A stretch of DNA of 64,000 nucleotides, from positions 1 through 64,000 of the forward strand of contig NZ_FONW01000008.1 in the NCBI RefSeq assembly GCF_900113005.1, read 5' to 3'. Positions 49,756-59,029 of the stretch are shown piece by piece. How positions within the stretch are numbered: position 1 is the first letter of the stretch; every line of letters starts with the position of its first letter. The notes beneath the pieces are model-generated. The model was not told the DNA's origin, did not search any database, and saw only the letters and a program-made list of their open reading frames with translations. The position numbers and the translations under genes are program-made. This DNA comes from Sunxiuqinia elliptica (GTDB lineage: Bacteria > Bacteroidota > Bacteroidia > Bacteroidales > Prolixibacteraceae).

Positions 49756-51627
49756 ATGATCCCCTACCTACAGGCTGAGTCTATTTCGAAACGATACGGC
49801 GAACAAATGTTGTTCGAAGGTATTTCGTTTACCATTTTTAAAGATCAAAAAGTTGCTTTAATTGCCAAAAATGGGGCTGGTAAAACCACCCTGATGGATA
49901 TTATTGCAGGAATAGATACGCCTGATGAAGGACAGGTGACTGTAACCAATGACATTAAAATTGGCTATCTGAAACAAGATCCGGAACTGAATGACAACCT
50001 TACGGTACTTCAGGAAGCACTGCGCTCAGAAAATCCGGCGCTGGACGTTATTGCCCAGTTTGAAGCAGCTGTCAACCATAACGACCAGAAAGCCATTGAA
50101 AGCCTGACGATCAAAATGGAAGAGCTGGGAGCTTGGGATTTTGATGTTCGGGTGAAGCAGGTTTTGAGCCAGCTAAAGATTACGGACTTTGACCAGCCCG
50201 TTCGCGAGCTTTCTGGAGGACAGCGCAAGCGATTGGCCTTAGCCAACGTTTTGGTCAATGAACCCGACCTCCTGTTGTTGGATGAGCCTACCAACCACTT
50301 GGACCTCGACATGATTGAATGGCTGGAGGCCTACCTCGAAAAAACAAACTGTACCTTGTTCATGGTTACTCACGACCGTTATTTCCTGGATCGGGTCTGT
50401 AACGAAATCATTGAGATTGATCAAAATCAAACCTACGACTACCGGGGCAACTACAGTTACTACCTCCAAAAGCGACAGGAACGTATTGAGCAGGAACAAG
50501 CATCGACCGAGAAAGCCAGAAACCTGCTACGTACCGAGCAAGAATGGATGCGACGAATGCCCAAGGCCCGCAGCCATAAAGCCAAGTACCGGATCGACCA
50601 GTTTCACGAGTTGAAAGATAAAGCCAGTCAACGCCGTCAGGAGGACAACCTGGAGCTGAACATGGCTTCATCACGATTGGGGAAAAAGATTTTGGAGCTG
50701 GAACATATATCCAAAGGCTACGGCGACTTAAAGCTCATTACCGATTTTAGCTATAAATTCTCACGTTTTGAGAAAGTTGGCATTGTTGGTAAAAACGGAA
50801 CGGGGAAATCAACCTTCCTGAATGTCATTACCAAAGCAATAGCTCCCGACTCGGGTACGATTGACTGGGGCCAAACCATTCAAATTGGTTATTACCGGCA
50901 GGAAGGAATTAACTTTAAGCCCGATGAAAAGGTCATTGACATTGTAAAAAACATCGCGGAGGTTATTGTTTTTGAAGATGGCCAACGTATGACTGCCAGC
51001 CAATTGCTAACCCGTTTTCTGTTTCCTCCGGAGGTTCAGTATAACTTTGTGGAGAAACTGAGTGGTGGTGAACGACGTCGCCTGTACCTATGCACCATCT
51101 TGATGCAAAACCCCAACTTTCTGATTCTGGATGAGCCAACCAATGACTTGGACATCATGACCCTGAATGTTCTGGAAGATTATTTGGCGGCTTTTGGTGG
51201 TTGTGTCGTCATTGTATCGCACGACCGCTATTTCATGGATAAAATTGTAGACCACTTGTTTGTTTTTGATGGGAACGGTACCATTCGCGATTTTCCGGGG
51301 AATTACACCATTTACCGCAACCAGGTAGAAGAGGAAGAAGAGCAGAAAAAGAAACAGCAGCAAGCCATCAACCAAGCGAAACCAGCAGCAGAAAAGCCGA
51401 AGAAGAAATCGCCATTGAAAATGAGTTTCAATGAAAAACGCGAATTCGAGCAATTGGAGCAAGACATTGCACAGCTGGAAGAAGAAAAAAGCCAATTGGA
51501 AGAAGCCCTTAATTCCGGAGAGCTTACACCAGACGAGTTGACCGAGAAATCAAAACGATTTGGGGTGTTAACCGATGAATTGGACGAAAAGGAAATGCGC
51601 TGGCTCGAACTTAGCGAGAAAGCTTAA
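49756..51627 (+). CDS. ABC-F family ATPase (Uup-like)
   Basis: A 623-aa soluble protein with two complete ATP cassettes: Walker A GAGKTT and GTGKST, signatures LSGGQRKRLALAN and LSGGERRRLYLCT, Walker [13 protein letters not shown] and [11 protein letters not shown]. An Arg/Lys-rich linker (about 240-300) lies between, and a C-terminal charged coiled coil (about 545-623) is typical of Uup, which binds branched DNA or ribosomes. No membrane segment. The likely role is ribosome or DNA-structure maintenance. Confidence 0.92.
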   Translation: MIPYLQAESISKRYGEQMLFEGISFTIFKDQKVALIAKNGAGKTTLMDIIAGIDTPDEGQVTVTNDIKIGYLKQDPELNDNLTVLQEALRSENPALDVIAQFEAAVNHNDQKAIESLTIKMEELGAWDFDVRVKQVLSQLKITDFDQPVRELSGGQRKRLALANVLVNEPDLLLLDEPTNHLDLDMIEWLEAYLEKTNCTLFMVTHDRYFLDRVCNEIIEIDQNQTYDYRGNYSYYLQKRQERIEQEQASTEKARNLLRTEQEWMRRMPKARSHKAKYRIDQFHELKDKASQRRQEDNLELNMASSRLGKKILELEHISKGYGDLKLITDFSYKFSRFEKVGIVGKNGTGKSTFLNVITKAIAPDSGTIDWGQTIQIGYYRQEGINFKPDEKVIDIVKNIAEVIVFEDGQRMTASQLLTRFLFPPEVQYNFVEKLSGGERRRLYLCTILMQNPNFLILDEPTNDLDIMTLNVLEDYLAAFGGCVVIVSHDRYFMDKIVDHLFVFDGNGTIRDFPGNYTIYRNQVEEEEEQKKKQQQAINQAKPAAEKPKKKSPLKMSFNEKREFEQLEQDIAQLEEEKSQLEEALNSGELTPDELTEKSKRFGVLTDELDEKEMRWLELSEKA

Positions 51628-51663
51628 AAGCTGTTTTTATGAATATTTCCTCCTCCTTTTCAC

Positions 51664-52575
51664 TTAGAAAATGGACAGCTGGGATTTGGTCGTAAATTCC
51701 TCCAGAAACTTCATGCCTTTGTACGAATTGCCTTTGTGATTCAAGCGGGGACTCCAAACTGCAATGGCATATTGTTTCGGATGAACGGCCACAATTCCTC
51801 CTCCCACTCCACTTTTGCCGGGGAGGCCAACTTTAAAGGAGAACTCTCCTGACTCATCATAAAAGCCACAAGTCTGCATCAAAGCTTTCACCCTTTTAGC
51901 CTGACTTTGTCCCAACACCCTTCGACCTGACAAGGTGCAGCCATCATTCGCCAGAAACAGAAACAAGTTGGAAAGCTCCTGGCAATTGACTTCCAATGAG
52001 CAAAGGTTAAAGTAAAAATCAAGCACATCGGCTGGTTCGTTTTCAATATTGCCAAACGATTTGATCAGGTTACACAAGGCCACATTGCGATACCCAACAT
52101 TCTTCTCAGAAGTTGCAATTCGAGGCGAATAGTCAATCTTCGAATTGTTGGAAAGCGAACGAATAAAAGCCAGAAAATCTTCTTTGGGATGATCCAGTTT
52201 GGTGAGCAAAATATCGGAAATAACCAGTGCGCCGGCATTGATGAATGGGTTCCGCGGAATTCCGTTTTCCACTTCAAGCTGAACCAGTGAGTTGAAAGCT
52301 GTTCCTGAAGGCTCAACCCCCAAACGCTCCCATATTTTTTCGCCAAGCATACGATAAGCCAAGCTCAGTGACAGAACTTTGGCGATACTCTGAATCGAAA
52401 AAGCTTCATAACAATCACCAATGCCAAAGCCGGAGTTGTCAATGGTTGAAAGGTAAACACCAAACTTTTCAGGATCAACTTTCCGCAATTCAGGGATGTA
52501 AGAAGCCACTTCCCCTCTCCCTTCAAGTGAATTGATTTCCTGGAAGACATCTTTTACGATTTCGTCGAAATACAT
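51664..52575 (-). CDS. glsA: glutaminase
   Basis: A 303-aa enzyme with the serine-beta-lactamase-like fold, hydrolysing glutamine to glutamate and ammonia. The nucleophile motif Ser63-x-x-Lys66 is in FSIQSIAKVLS, followed by VEPSGTAFNS, NGIPRNPFINAGAL and KSGVGGGIVAVHP, all family signatures. Full length. It may support acid resistance or nitrogen supply; it is not beside a glutamate/GABA antiporter. Confidence 0.93.
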   Translation of the reverse strand: MYFDEIVKDVFQEINSLEGRGEVASYIPELRKVDPEKFGVYLSTIDNSGFGIGDCYEAFSIQSIAKVLSLSLAYRMLGEKIWERLGVEPSGTAFNSLVQLEVENGIPRNPFINAGALVISDILLTKLDHPKEDFLAFIRSLSNNSKIDYSPRIATSEKNVGYRNVALCNLIKSFGNIENEPADVLDFYFNLCSLEVNCQELSNLFLFLANDGCTLSGRRVLGQSQAKRVKALMQTCGFYDESGEFSFKVGLPGKSGVGGGIVAVHPKQYAIAVWSPRLNHKGNSYKGMKFLEEFTTKSQLSIF

Positions 52576-52724
52576 CTTTTATCGATTAAAATGAACGACT
52601 GGAGTCAGCCTTTGCAACGACTCAAAATATCATTCTAAAAATAGAAAAACTGCGTATACAATCGCTAACTCCAGCAGCTCCGAAAAGATGATTTTTCTAC
52701 ATATTTTGCCTGTTTTTGAAGCTT

Positions 52725-53147
52725 TTATTCCGCTTTCTCACCAAAACCGAGTAGGTAACCATTCAAGTCTTTCAGGTAAAATTCACGCATCCCGTACCAA
52801 GCCATTTTAAGTTCTGTCACCTCCAAGCCCTGACTTGACAATTCTGCATGCAGCTCCTTTATTCCTTCCATTTCCATGTAAAAGGAAACACTGGCGCCAA
52901 TTGGCAAGCCTTTGGCAAAAACAACATCTTCTTTAAACGAATCGGAGCGTTGAAACATCAATTCTACCTGATCTTTTTGCATCAAAGCATAAACGTAAGC
53001 TTTGTCATTTGCCAATTCCTGATCAATACCATCCTGACTTTCGGGAACAGCCATCACCAGTTTAAATCCAAGCTTTGTCGTATAAAATTCGACCGTCTTT
53101 TTGATATCACGAACCTCTAAGTTCGGAGTCAATTTGTTTGCTTTCAT
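52725..53147 (-). CDS. VOC-family (glyoxalase-like) protein
   Basis: A 140-aa single VOC protein: LTPNLEVRDIKKTVEFYTTKLGF at the start and EFYLKDLNGYLLGFG at the end carry the beta-alpha-beta-beta-beta repeats with a His/Glu-type metal site in the last strand. Family roles include glyoxalase, dioxygenase and bleomycin-type resistance; none can be assigned. It follows the AraC-type regulator by 31 bases, which probably controls it. Confidence 0.75.
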   Translation of the reverse strand: MKANKLTPNLEVRDIKKTVEFYTTKLGFKLVMAVPESQDGIDQELANDKAYVYALMQKDQVELMFQRSDSFKEDVVFAKGLPIGASVSFYMEMEGIKELHAELSSQGLEVTELKMAWYGMREFYLKDLNGYLLGFGEKAE

Positions 53148-53178
53148 TGGTTTTTACTTTTATGATTTCAGCACAAAC

Positions 53179-53922
53179 TTACGCTTGCTCCCGCGAGGAT
53201 AATTGTAAAAATCGGTCGTTTGTATTCTTATGAAGTTCTTTGGGAGTTGTTCCGGTGTATTTCTTCACCTCTTTAATGAAATGAGCCTGATCGAAATAGG
53301 ATTTTTGCGGAAATAAGACGCCCTCGGCAATATCTTTATAGCTCGACCGGCAACGCACAATTTTCAGAAACTCTTTTAGCGGAAAACCAAACTGATTATT
53401 GAAATAACGGTTCATTTGCCTGCTCGACCAGTGAACCTCCTGTGATAGATCGGCAACAGAATTCAGTTTGCCCTCATAAATCAGTTCAAAGAGCTCTAGC
53501 TTTCGCTGATCAATTTCCTTTAAGTGCCGGATTGACTCTTTTAAATGCTGGATCGTATCAGCAACAAATACCTCAAATTGATTACTCTCATAGCGCTCCA
53601 GGTTCCAAAACTTACCGGGCAACTGTTTGGTTGTATCCAGAATCGACTTGATTTCCTGTTGAAACAAATATTCGGTGGCCAACAGTTTAAAACGAATTGC
53701 AAACATTTTTGAGTGCTTTGGAATACTCACGTCAATCGGCTTTGTCCACGATCCGGTGAGTTGAACGGACATCAATTTCCTTTCTTCAAAGGTCATGATC
53801 AAATCGAAATAGCCATCAGGCAAAATGGTATGCACAATGGGCTGCTTTCCATTTTCGTATTCCCAAAAACACTGAACGAAATGGTGTAAAAAGCCATCAA
53901 CTGCTATTTCGCGATATTTCAT
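53179..53922 (-). CDS. AraC-family transcriptional regulator
   Basis: A 247-aa regulator. An N-terminal DUF6597-like ligand domain (about 1-120: FLHHFVQCFWEYENG, ILPDGYFDLIMTF) precedes an AraC helix-turn-helix pair (about 150-240: LSQEVHWSSRQMNRYFNNQFG, quoted by position, and the FDQAHFIKEVKKYTGTTPKE signature). It is upstream of and co-directional with the VOC gene. Confidence 0.86.
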   Translation of the reverse strand: MKYREIAVDGFLHHFVQCFWEYENGKQPIVHTILPDGYFDLIMTFEERKLMSVQLTGSWTKPIDVSIPKHSKMFAIRFKLLATEYLFQQEIKSILDTTKQLPGKFWNLERYESNQFEVFVADTIQHLKESIRHLKEIDQRKLELFELIYEGKLNSVADLSQEVHWSSRQMNRYFNNQFGFPLKEFLKIVRCRSSYKDIAEGVLFPQKSYFDQAHFIKEVKKYTGTTPKELHKNTNDRFLQLSSREQA

Positions 53923-53969
53923 TTAGCTATTCAATTTTAGGTATTTGAATTGTTTGATTTCATCACTAC

Positions 53970-54080
53970 TTACAAACGATATTTTAAGCCTACCGATAGT
54001 GAAAATCCATAATGCCTTAGTTTATCGCCATCAAGTTTGTTTTTAGCTAAGATATCGTTTTGTATCCAGTTTTTAATTAT
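53970..54080 (-). pseudogene. C-terminal remnant of an outer-membrane beta-barrel protein
   Basis: An open frame without a start codon (bounded upstream by a stop at 54081-54083) ends in GFSLSVGLKYRL and a stop at 53970. Alternating hydrophobic residues and the final aromatic/Leu pattern are typical of the last strand of an outer-membrane barrel. About 36 residues remain, immediately after the acyltransferase gene, so the rest was lost by deletion or rearrangement. Confidence 0.5.
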
Positions 54081-54089
54081 TCAGCTTGC

Positions 54090-55370
54090 TTAACAGCAGG
54101 TCGCTAAGTGATTCTTCATGATAGCCAACAGTTTCTGAATATGTTCATGGCTGATTCCTGGATTGTAATAACTGGCGCAAACCGTCAAAACATCCTCGTA
54201 AGTGCTAACTCCAATCATAAAAGCAGGGGCGTAAAATGCCGGAGACACCAAATACAAATCGCTGATTGTTATCCCACCAAAACTCATTGGGCTTGTATCC
54301 AAACGTCCCAAGTTTGAAATCATAGGCGTGCATTTTCCGGTTTCAAGAATGTTTGTCCAATCCGCTTTGAAAAAGTCTGCAGTAGCCTGAAAACCGAATG
54401 TTCCGGCTAAATCTCCACCAATTGTTCCGTGCACCAGGCCATCCGAAACCAAAGCCGCTTTCACCGCTTTTTCAACGAGGCCCACCATCACTGAAAAATC
54501 GGCATTTGGGGTTGGCAAGTCTGCATTTAAAATTGCCGACAGGTTGCAAATTGTTTGCTCGATATCCGCAGGTAAATAACTGCGAAGATCAACGGAAAAC
54601 TGAAGTTCATTGGCCCTTTCAGCTGGGGTTAACACCCCTCGCAATGCCAGGTAATAGGCAACCATCAACACCGAGTTAATCGAATACCCATGTTCTTTCG
54701 CAAACTGCCGTATTCGCAGAAAATCGGTTTTTCCAAGTCGCAACAACTGGTGAGAAAACACAGGAGTCGCTGTTTCCCCATCTTCAACTGGGAAACCCCA
54801 AGAGGAGGACAACTCAGCCTTCTTCGGATCAAAATAGCTTTGAGGTTCTTGAATACCTAAAGCCTCGTAAAAGGCCTGCATGTCTCGTGGCAACTTGTTT
54901 TCTGCCGGAATAACAGCCTCCTTCCGGCATAATCGCGTATAGCTTTTAGCCAAAAGCTTTAGGAAATACTTCGAGCCTGCACCATCGCAAACCGCATGGT
55001 TAAGTTTTACAACAATTACGTTCTGCTTGTTATTCTTGATCAAGCTCAGCTTGATGGGTGGTTCTTGGGCTGCATCCAGCTCTTGGCCCAAAAAACGATC
55101 AATTTCCTTTTGAATATCATTTGTCTCAACCAGCAGACAAAGGCTTTTGGCTTCAAGTGCGACAGGCGTCCAAACGAGTTGTTGTTCTTCTTCCCGAACC
55201 CTACAACCCAAAACAGGCTCTACCAGAATGGAGCGTAAAACGGCTTGGGAAAGTAACGCATAATCAATCTCGCCATCCAGCCGGATAACATATTGAATTA
55301 ACGCATTTGAGCTAAGTCCGCGCGCGATGTAGTTGAACCAATCTTGTGGTGTCGATGCAATTGTTTCCAT
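54090..55370 (-). CDS. condensation-domain-like acyltransferase (AATase/Pap-type)
   Basis: A 426-aa soluble protein of the chloramphenicol-acetyltransferase/condensation superfamily. The catalytic HxxxDG is intact (LNHAVCDGAGSKY, His125, Asp129). LGCRVREEEQQLVW and the C-terminal MSFGGITISDLYLVSP fit the alcohol O-acetyltransferase/phthiocerol-acyltransferase-like group. It probably acylates an alcohol or lipid from an acyl-CoA or carrier protein. No carrier protein or biosynthetic genes are adjacent, so the product is unknown. Confidence 0.75.
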   Translation of the reverse strand: METIASTPQDWFNYIARGLSSNALIQYVIRLDGEIDYALLSQAVLRSILVEPVLGCRVREEEQQLVWTPVALEAKSLCLLVETNDIQKEIDRFLGQELDAAQEPPIKLSLIKNNKQNVIVVKLNHAVCDGAGSKYFLKLLAKSYTRLCRKEAVIPAENKLPRDMQAFYEALGIQEPQSYFDPKKAELSSSWGFPVEDGETATPVFSHQLLRLGKTDFLRIRQFAKEHGYSINSVLMVAYYLALRGVLTPAERANELQFSVDLRSYLPADIEQTICNLSAILNADLPTPNADFSVMVGLVEKAVKAALVSDGLVHGTIGGDLAGTFGFQATADFFKADWTNILETGKCTPMISNLGRLDTSPMSFGGITISDLYLVSPAFYAPAFMIGVSTYEDVLTVCASYYNPGISHEHIQKLLAIMKNHLATCC

Positions 55371-55610
55371 GTTTAAAAGTTATCTGTCAATTTGGTATTA
55401 AAATCTACGAAAAAAGAGAGTCAGCCTCTCCTATTGAAAATAATAAGCAAGAGCCTTCTTTTCCCGGAGCAAAAGTAAAAACGTTGTAATGATTAATGCT
55501 GATAGAATTTATAGACCAAAGAAATCTTCCTTCTATTTATCGTAACTTCAACAAGCAAAGATAGCTCTTTCAGCTTCATTCAACTCACCAATTCCACTGA
55601 ACCGGCAAAT
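55371..55610. other. non-coding stretch upstream of the acyltransferase gene
   Basis: AT-rich sequence with no credible gene on either strand. It presumably holds the acyltransferase promoter, which I could not identify. It continues into a decayed dehydratase fragment. Confidence 0.4.
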
Positions 55611-55718
55611 TGGATGAAAATCACAGTAGAACCGTCAGTAACATTGCTCTTGGCTGCCATTCTCAAAAGCAAAGTAAATACCATCGGCAAAAAAGTGGGC
55701 ATCATCCGAAGTAGTTGA
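55611..55718 (+). pseudogene. C-terminal remnant of a threonine/serine dehydratase-like gene
   Basis: A plus-strand frame reads W-MKITVEPSVTLLLAAILKS and then GKKVGIIRSS before TGA at 55716. This resembles the MKIVVEPSSAVPLAAIL ... GKKVGIILSGGNVD segment near the end of PLP-dependent threonine dehydratases. The last residues and the whole N-terminal part are missing, and upstream codons are unrelated. I read it as a decayed fragment; chance similarity is not excluded. Confidence 0.45.
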
Positions 55719-55775
55719 AATGTGGATTTGGAAACACTACCATTTTAAGATGAATTTTATTTATTTGGGCAACTA

Positions 55776-58127
55776 TTACCACTTATAAGTATACGAAACC
55801 GACGGAATAATCGGGAACAAACTGATTTGCCTTAACCGATTCCCTTTTTTGTAATAGTACCACGGATTTAAACGGTCATAAACATTGTACACCGAGAAAT
55901 TCCAAATCACGGTTTTATCTGCTTTCTTTCTCTTCAGTTGATAGGACAAATGGAGGTTGTGAAAAGCGGGCATTCGGTAATTATTGATGCGCTCAATCAA
56001 ACTTAGTTGGCTCAACCAATTGGCATCGTACCGTGATCCGTCCATGTAAGGTAAAGGAATTCCTTGATATTCCCGCTCGGCCAGGGTAATGTAGTTGCCC
56101 GATGCAAAGTTGAAATTGGCTGAAAGACTTTTTCGGATGGCGATGCCTTTTTTCTGTTTTTCTCCCAGAAATAAATCGCCAACGACATGCACTTGGTGTC
56201 TTCGATCGTATGCAAACGGGAATGACTCACCAAAATTAATATCAGCAAACTGGCGAGTGCTTTTCGAAAGGGTGTAAGAGAGCAAGCCGGTCAATCTCCC
56301 GGTTTTCTTTTTAGCCATGAGTTCCAACCCGTAAGATTTTCCTTTGCCCGTTGTCACATAATCTTCCCAGCTTTCTCCCCTGTTTTTGAAAGCCATGGTG
56401 CTTGGTTTATACTGAATGGCATGATGTAAATTCGACAAATAAATTTCAGCTGAAAAATCATAAGCCGGCGATGGCTGATAAAAAGCACCTGCTGAAAATA
56501 AGTCGGATGTTCCGGGAATCACCCGTTTGGTGGAAGCAACCCAAAGTTCGGTGGGGATACCCAAGGTGGTGTTCTGCAGTTGATGCAAATATTGCGTCAT
56601 TCTTGAATAGGCCAGTTTTCCTGATAGCTTGTCCGAAAAAAGGTATCGCAACGAAAGTCGCGGACGAAAACTAAAATAATTTTTCCCTGAAGTTGACATC
56701 ATTCCTGTTCGAAAACCGACGTTGCTTTTCAGTCGATCTGTCAACTGAATATTTCCTTCAAAATAAACTTCTGAAAGCAGATTTTCCGTAAAGATATCTT
56801 TATTCAACTCAATAGAAGTACTGTCATCCTTGATAGAAATAATTTCGGGACTGAATTTTTTATACGAAAGTTGATAACCAAATTGAAATGACTGATGTTC
56901 CGAATTAAACCAGTCAAAGTCGCCTTTTAGGCTAACGTCATTCAAATTGTTAAAGCCCTTGTAATGGTTGTTCCCTTGCACATTGTATTTAATCAAATAA
57001 GTCTGTTTGTAACGGCTGTTGTAGACAGAAAAATTGGCAAACAGATCAGGGGAAAAAACATGATTCCACCGTAAAACACCAGTCAGGTTTTGCCAATTGT
57101 AGCTAAACTTGACATAGTTGCTGTCGTCCTTCTCGCCTTCTCTCATCTGGTACGCATCCCTGCCGGTATAAAAGCTCAGAAACAGGCGATTGTTTCGATT
57201 GATGATCCAGTTGGCTTTGGCATTAATATCCCAGAACCCGTATGTGAGAAATTGTTCACTGTTTCCCACTTGCTTTTGAGCTTCCATAAAAAGGACATCA
57301 ATCCAGCTTCGGCGCGCAGAAACCATGTACGACGCTTTGTTTTTCACAATGGGGCCTTCCATCGTATATCGTCCAGCAATCGGACTCAAAGAAAAAGTGC
57401 CAGCTTGCTTTTCCAGGTTTCCTTCTTTCATACTGATGTCCAACACCGAACTCAAGCGGCCTCCGAACCGGGCAGGCAAACTACCTTTGTAAAGTTTTGA
57501 ATCATTGATTGCATCGTTATTGAACAGGGACAAAAAGCCCAGGAGATGGTTAACGTTGTACACTGGCACACCGTCAAGCATAATCAGTGTTTGATCAGGA
57601 CTGCCTCCGCGGACACTAAATCCCGACGTTCCTTCGCTAGCAAAAGAAACACCTGGAAGCAGTTTGATGGCCTTCAAAATATCTGGTTCTCCTAAAACAG
57701 TTGGGATTTTCTCGACTTCATTCCCCGTCAATCGATTCACTCCTAACGCTGTCGATCGTATAAAGTTTTCATTCGAATTTGCTTGTACCTTTACTTCCCC
57801 CAGCTGGTTGTTGGTCGACAAACGGAAGTCCAGAACTGTATCATTTTTCAACTGTAATTGTTGAACTTGCGTTTCGTAACCCACAAAACGGACAAGCAGA
57901 GTCACCCGACCGTCAGGAACCTTCAAACTAAAAAAACCATAATTGTTACACGCAGTGCCCGACTTTGACTCTGAATTAAAAACCGTTGCACCGGCCAATC
58001 GTTCACCTGTTGCCCGGTCTGAAACAAACCCGCTAACGGTGAATTTATTTTGTCCCGATAAAAGCAGGACAAATAATAAGTTAAAAAGGAGCGTAGCAAA
58101 AATCCGCTTTAGTAGGCTTTTATTCAT
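55776..58127 (-). CDS. TonB-dependent outer-membrane receptor with carboxypeptidase-regulatory domain
   Basis: A 783-aa outer-membrane receptor. Signal peptide about 1-25, an N-terminal CarboxypepD_reg-like domain (about 28-110, SGFVSDRATGERLAGATVF), plug domain (about 120-230, SFASEGTSGFSVRGGSPDQT and MLDGVPVYNVNHLLG), then a 22-strand barrel ending in SVSYTYKW with the terminal aromatic residue. It imports an unknown ligand. It overlaps the DUF4249 gene by 8 bases. No SusD-like partner is present, so it is not a classical Sus transporter; DUF4249 lipoproteins are the usual companions of this receptor group. Confidence 0.92.
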   Translation of the reverse strand: MNKSLLKRIFATLLFNLLFVLLLSGQNKFTVSGFVSDRATGERLAGATVFNSESKSGTACNNYGFFSLKVPDGRVTLLVRFVGYETQVQQLQLKNDTVLDFRLSTNNQLGEVKVQANSNENFIRSTALGVNRLTGNEVEKIPTVLGEPDILKAIKLLPGVSFASEGTSGFSVRGGSPDQTLIMLDGVPVYNVNHLLGFLSLFNNDAINDSKLYKGSLPARFGGRLSSVLDISMKEGNLEKQAGTFSLSPIAGRYTMEGPIVKNKASYMVSARRSWIDVLFMEAQKQVGNSEQFLTYGFWDINAKANWIINRNNRLFLSFYTGRDAYQMREGEKDDSNYVKFSYNWQNLTGVLRWNHVFSPDLFANFSVYNSRYKQTYLIKYNVQGNNHYKGFNNLNDVSLKGDFDWFNSEHQSFQFGYQLSYKKFSPEIISIKDDSTSIELNKDIFTENLLSEVYFEGNIQLTDRLKSNVGFRTGMMSTSGKNYFSFRPRLSLRYLFSDKLSGKLAYSRMTQYLHQLQNTTLGIPTELWVASTKRVIPGTSDLFSAGAFYQPSPAYDFSAEIYLSNLHHAIQYKPSTMAFKNRGESWEDYVTTGKGKSYGLELMAKKKTGRLTGLLSYTLSKSTRQFADINFGESFPFAYDRRHQVHVVGDLFLGEKQKKGIAIRKSLSANFNFASGNYITLAEREYQGIPLPYMDGSRYDANWLSQLSLIERINNYRMPAFHNLHLSYQLKRKKADKTVIWNFSVYNVYDRLNPWYYYKKGNRLRQISLFPIIPSVSYTYKW

Positions 58128-59013
58128 GATTAACCTGTCTGAAAACTTTTGAGGTGCTGTTTACCGAACCGAAAATGCCGGTTCCGCCATGAATATTGGA
58201 ATAGATGGGAAAAGGGGAATAAGCAATGGGTATTTCACCGGATAAATCCTCCCGGTTCTTTTGCAATAAGCTTGACTTCATATACTTATCAAGACTCGTA
58301 TCAACCGAAAGAATAAAAATCGTTATAGGCCTGTTAATACATTGAGGCATGAAATTAATATCGACTGTTTTCCCTTGAATTTCATGGTCGTTGAACCGCA
58401 TATAATACTCATGCTCCCACCCATACATTGAGATATCTCCATGGGTTTGGTTGAAATCATCTGCGTAAACAAAGCTTGAATAAACAGCACAGGCAATATT
58501 TCTATTCCCCGCTTCCTCCGAGCCTTCATACCCGATGGCCGATACCCAATAAAAATTTGTTTCTTCCTTCGAATCAGACAACTGGATTTGGTAAAAGCTG
58601 ATATATCTGGATTGTGCGACCCGGATGTTGGCTACCGGGCTTGAAGGAACTGTAGTTTCTGCCCACACCAACTCATCGTCAACATGAGCTTCAACCCGGT
58701 ATGATTTTCCGGGTTGTGGCCGATAATTCAATAGATAGGCACTGCTGTCACTTCGGGTAAACTCTCCCACCTTTTGATCATTCTCCAAAAGGGAGATTTG
58801 TGCATCTTCAACTACTTCAAACGCTATATCTGAAGCCAATGGCCTTGATTTGGTTAACCAGACTGTCACGGTTTCCTGGCTGGCATCGAGAGTTCCATTC
58901 AAAACATAGGTTTGATCCTTGTCTGCGAAATTAACATCCACATCCTGAATACAGCCATTCAATGCAAAGACAATAGCCAGATAAAAAAGACAGCTAACAC
59001 ATTGCTTAATCAT
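58120..59013 (-). CDS. DUF4249 lipoprotein
   Basis: A 297-aa predicted lipoprotein with lipobox LNGC (Cys about 21 in FALNGCIQDVD). The DUF4249 family occurs in Bacteroidota next to TonB receptors and probably forms a surface or periplasmic lid, analogous to but unrelated to SusD. Beta-rich segments such as YRVEAHVDDELVWAETTVP resemble an Ig-like fold. It lies in an operon with the barrel protein (16 bases upstream) and the receptor it overlaps. Confidence 0.83.
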   Translation of the reverse strand: MIKQCVSCLFYLAIVFALNGCIQDVDVNFADKDQTYVLNGTLDASQETVTVWLTKSRPLASDIAFEVVEDAQISLLENDQKVGEFTRSDSSAYLLNYRPQPGKSYRVEAHVDDELVWAETTVPSSPVANIRVAQSRYISFYQIQLSDSKEETNFYWVSAIGYEGSEEAGNRNIACAVYSSFVYADDFNQTHGDISMYGWEHEYYMRFNDHEIQGKTVDINFMPQCINRPITIFILSVDTSLDKYMKSSLLQKNREDLSGEIPIAYSPFPIYSNIHGGTGIFGSVNSTSKVFRQVNHE

Positions 59014-59029
59014 GATCTCAAATTTGACA

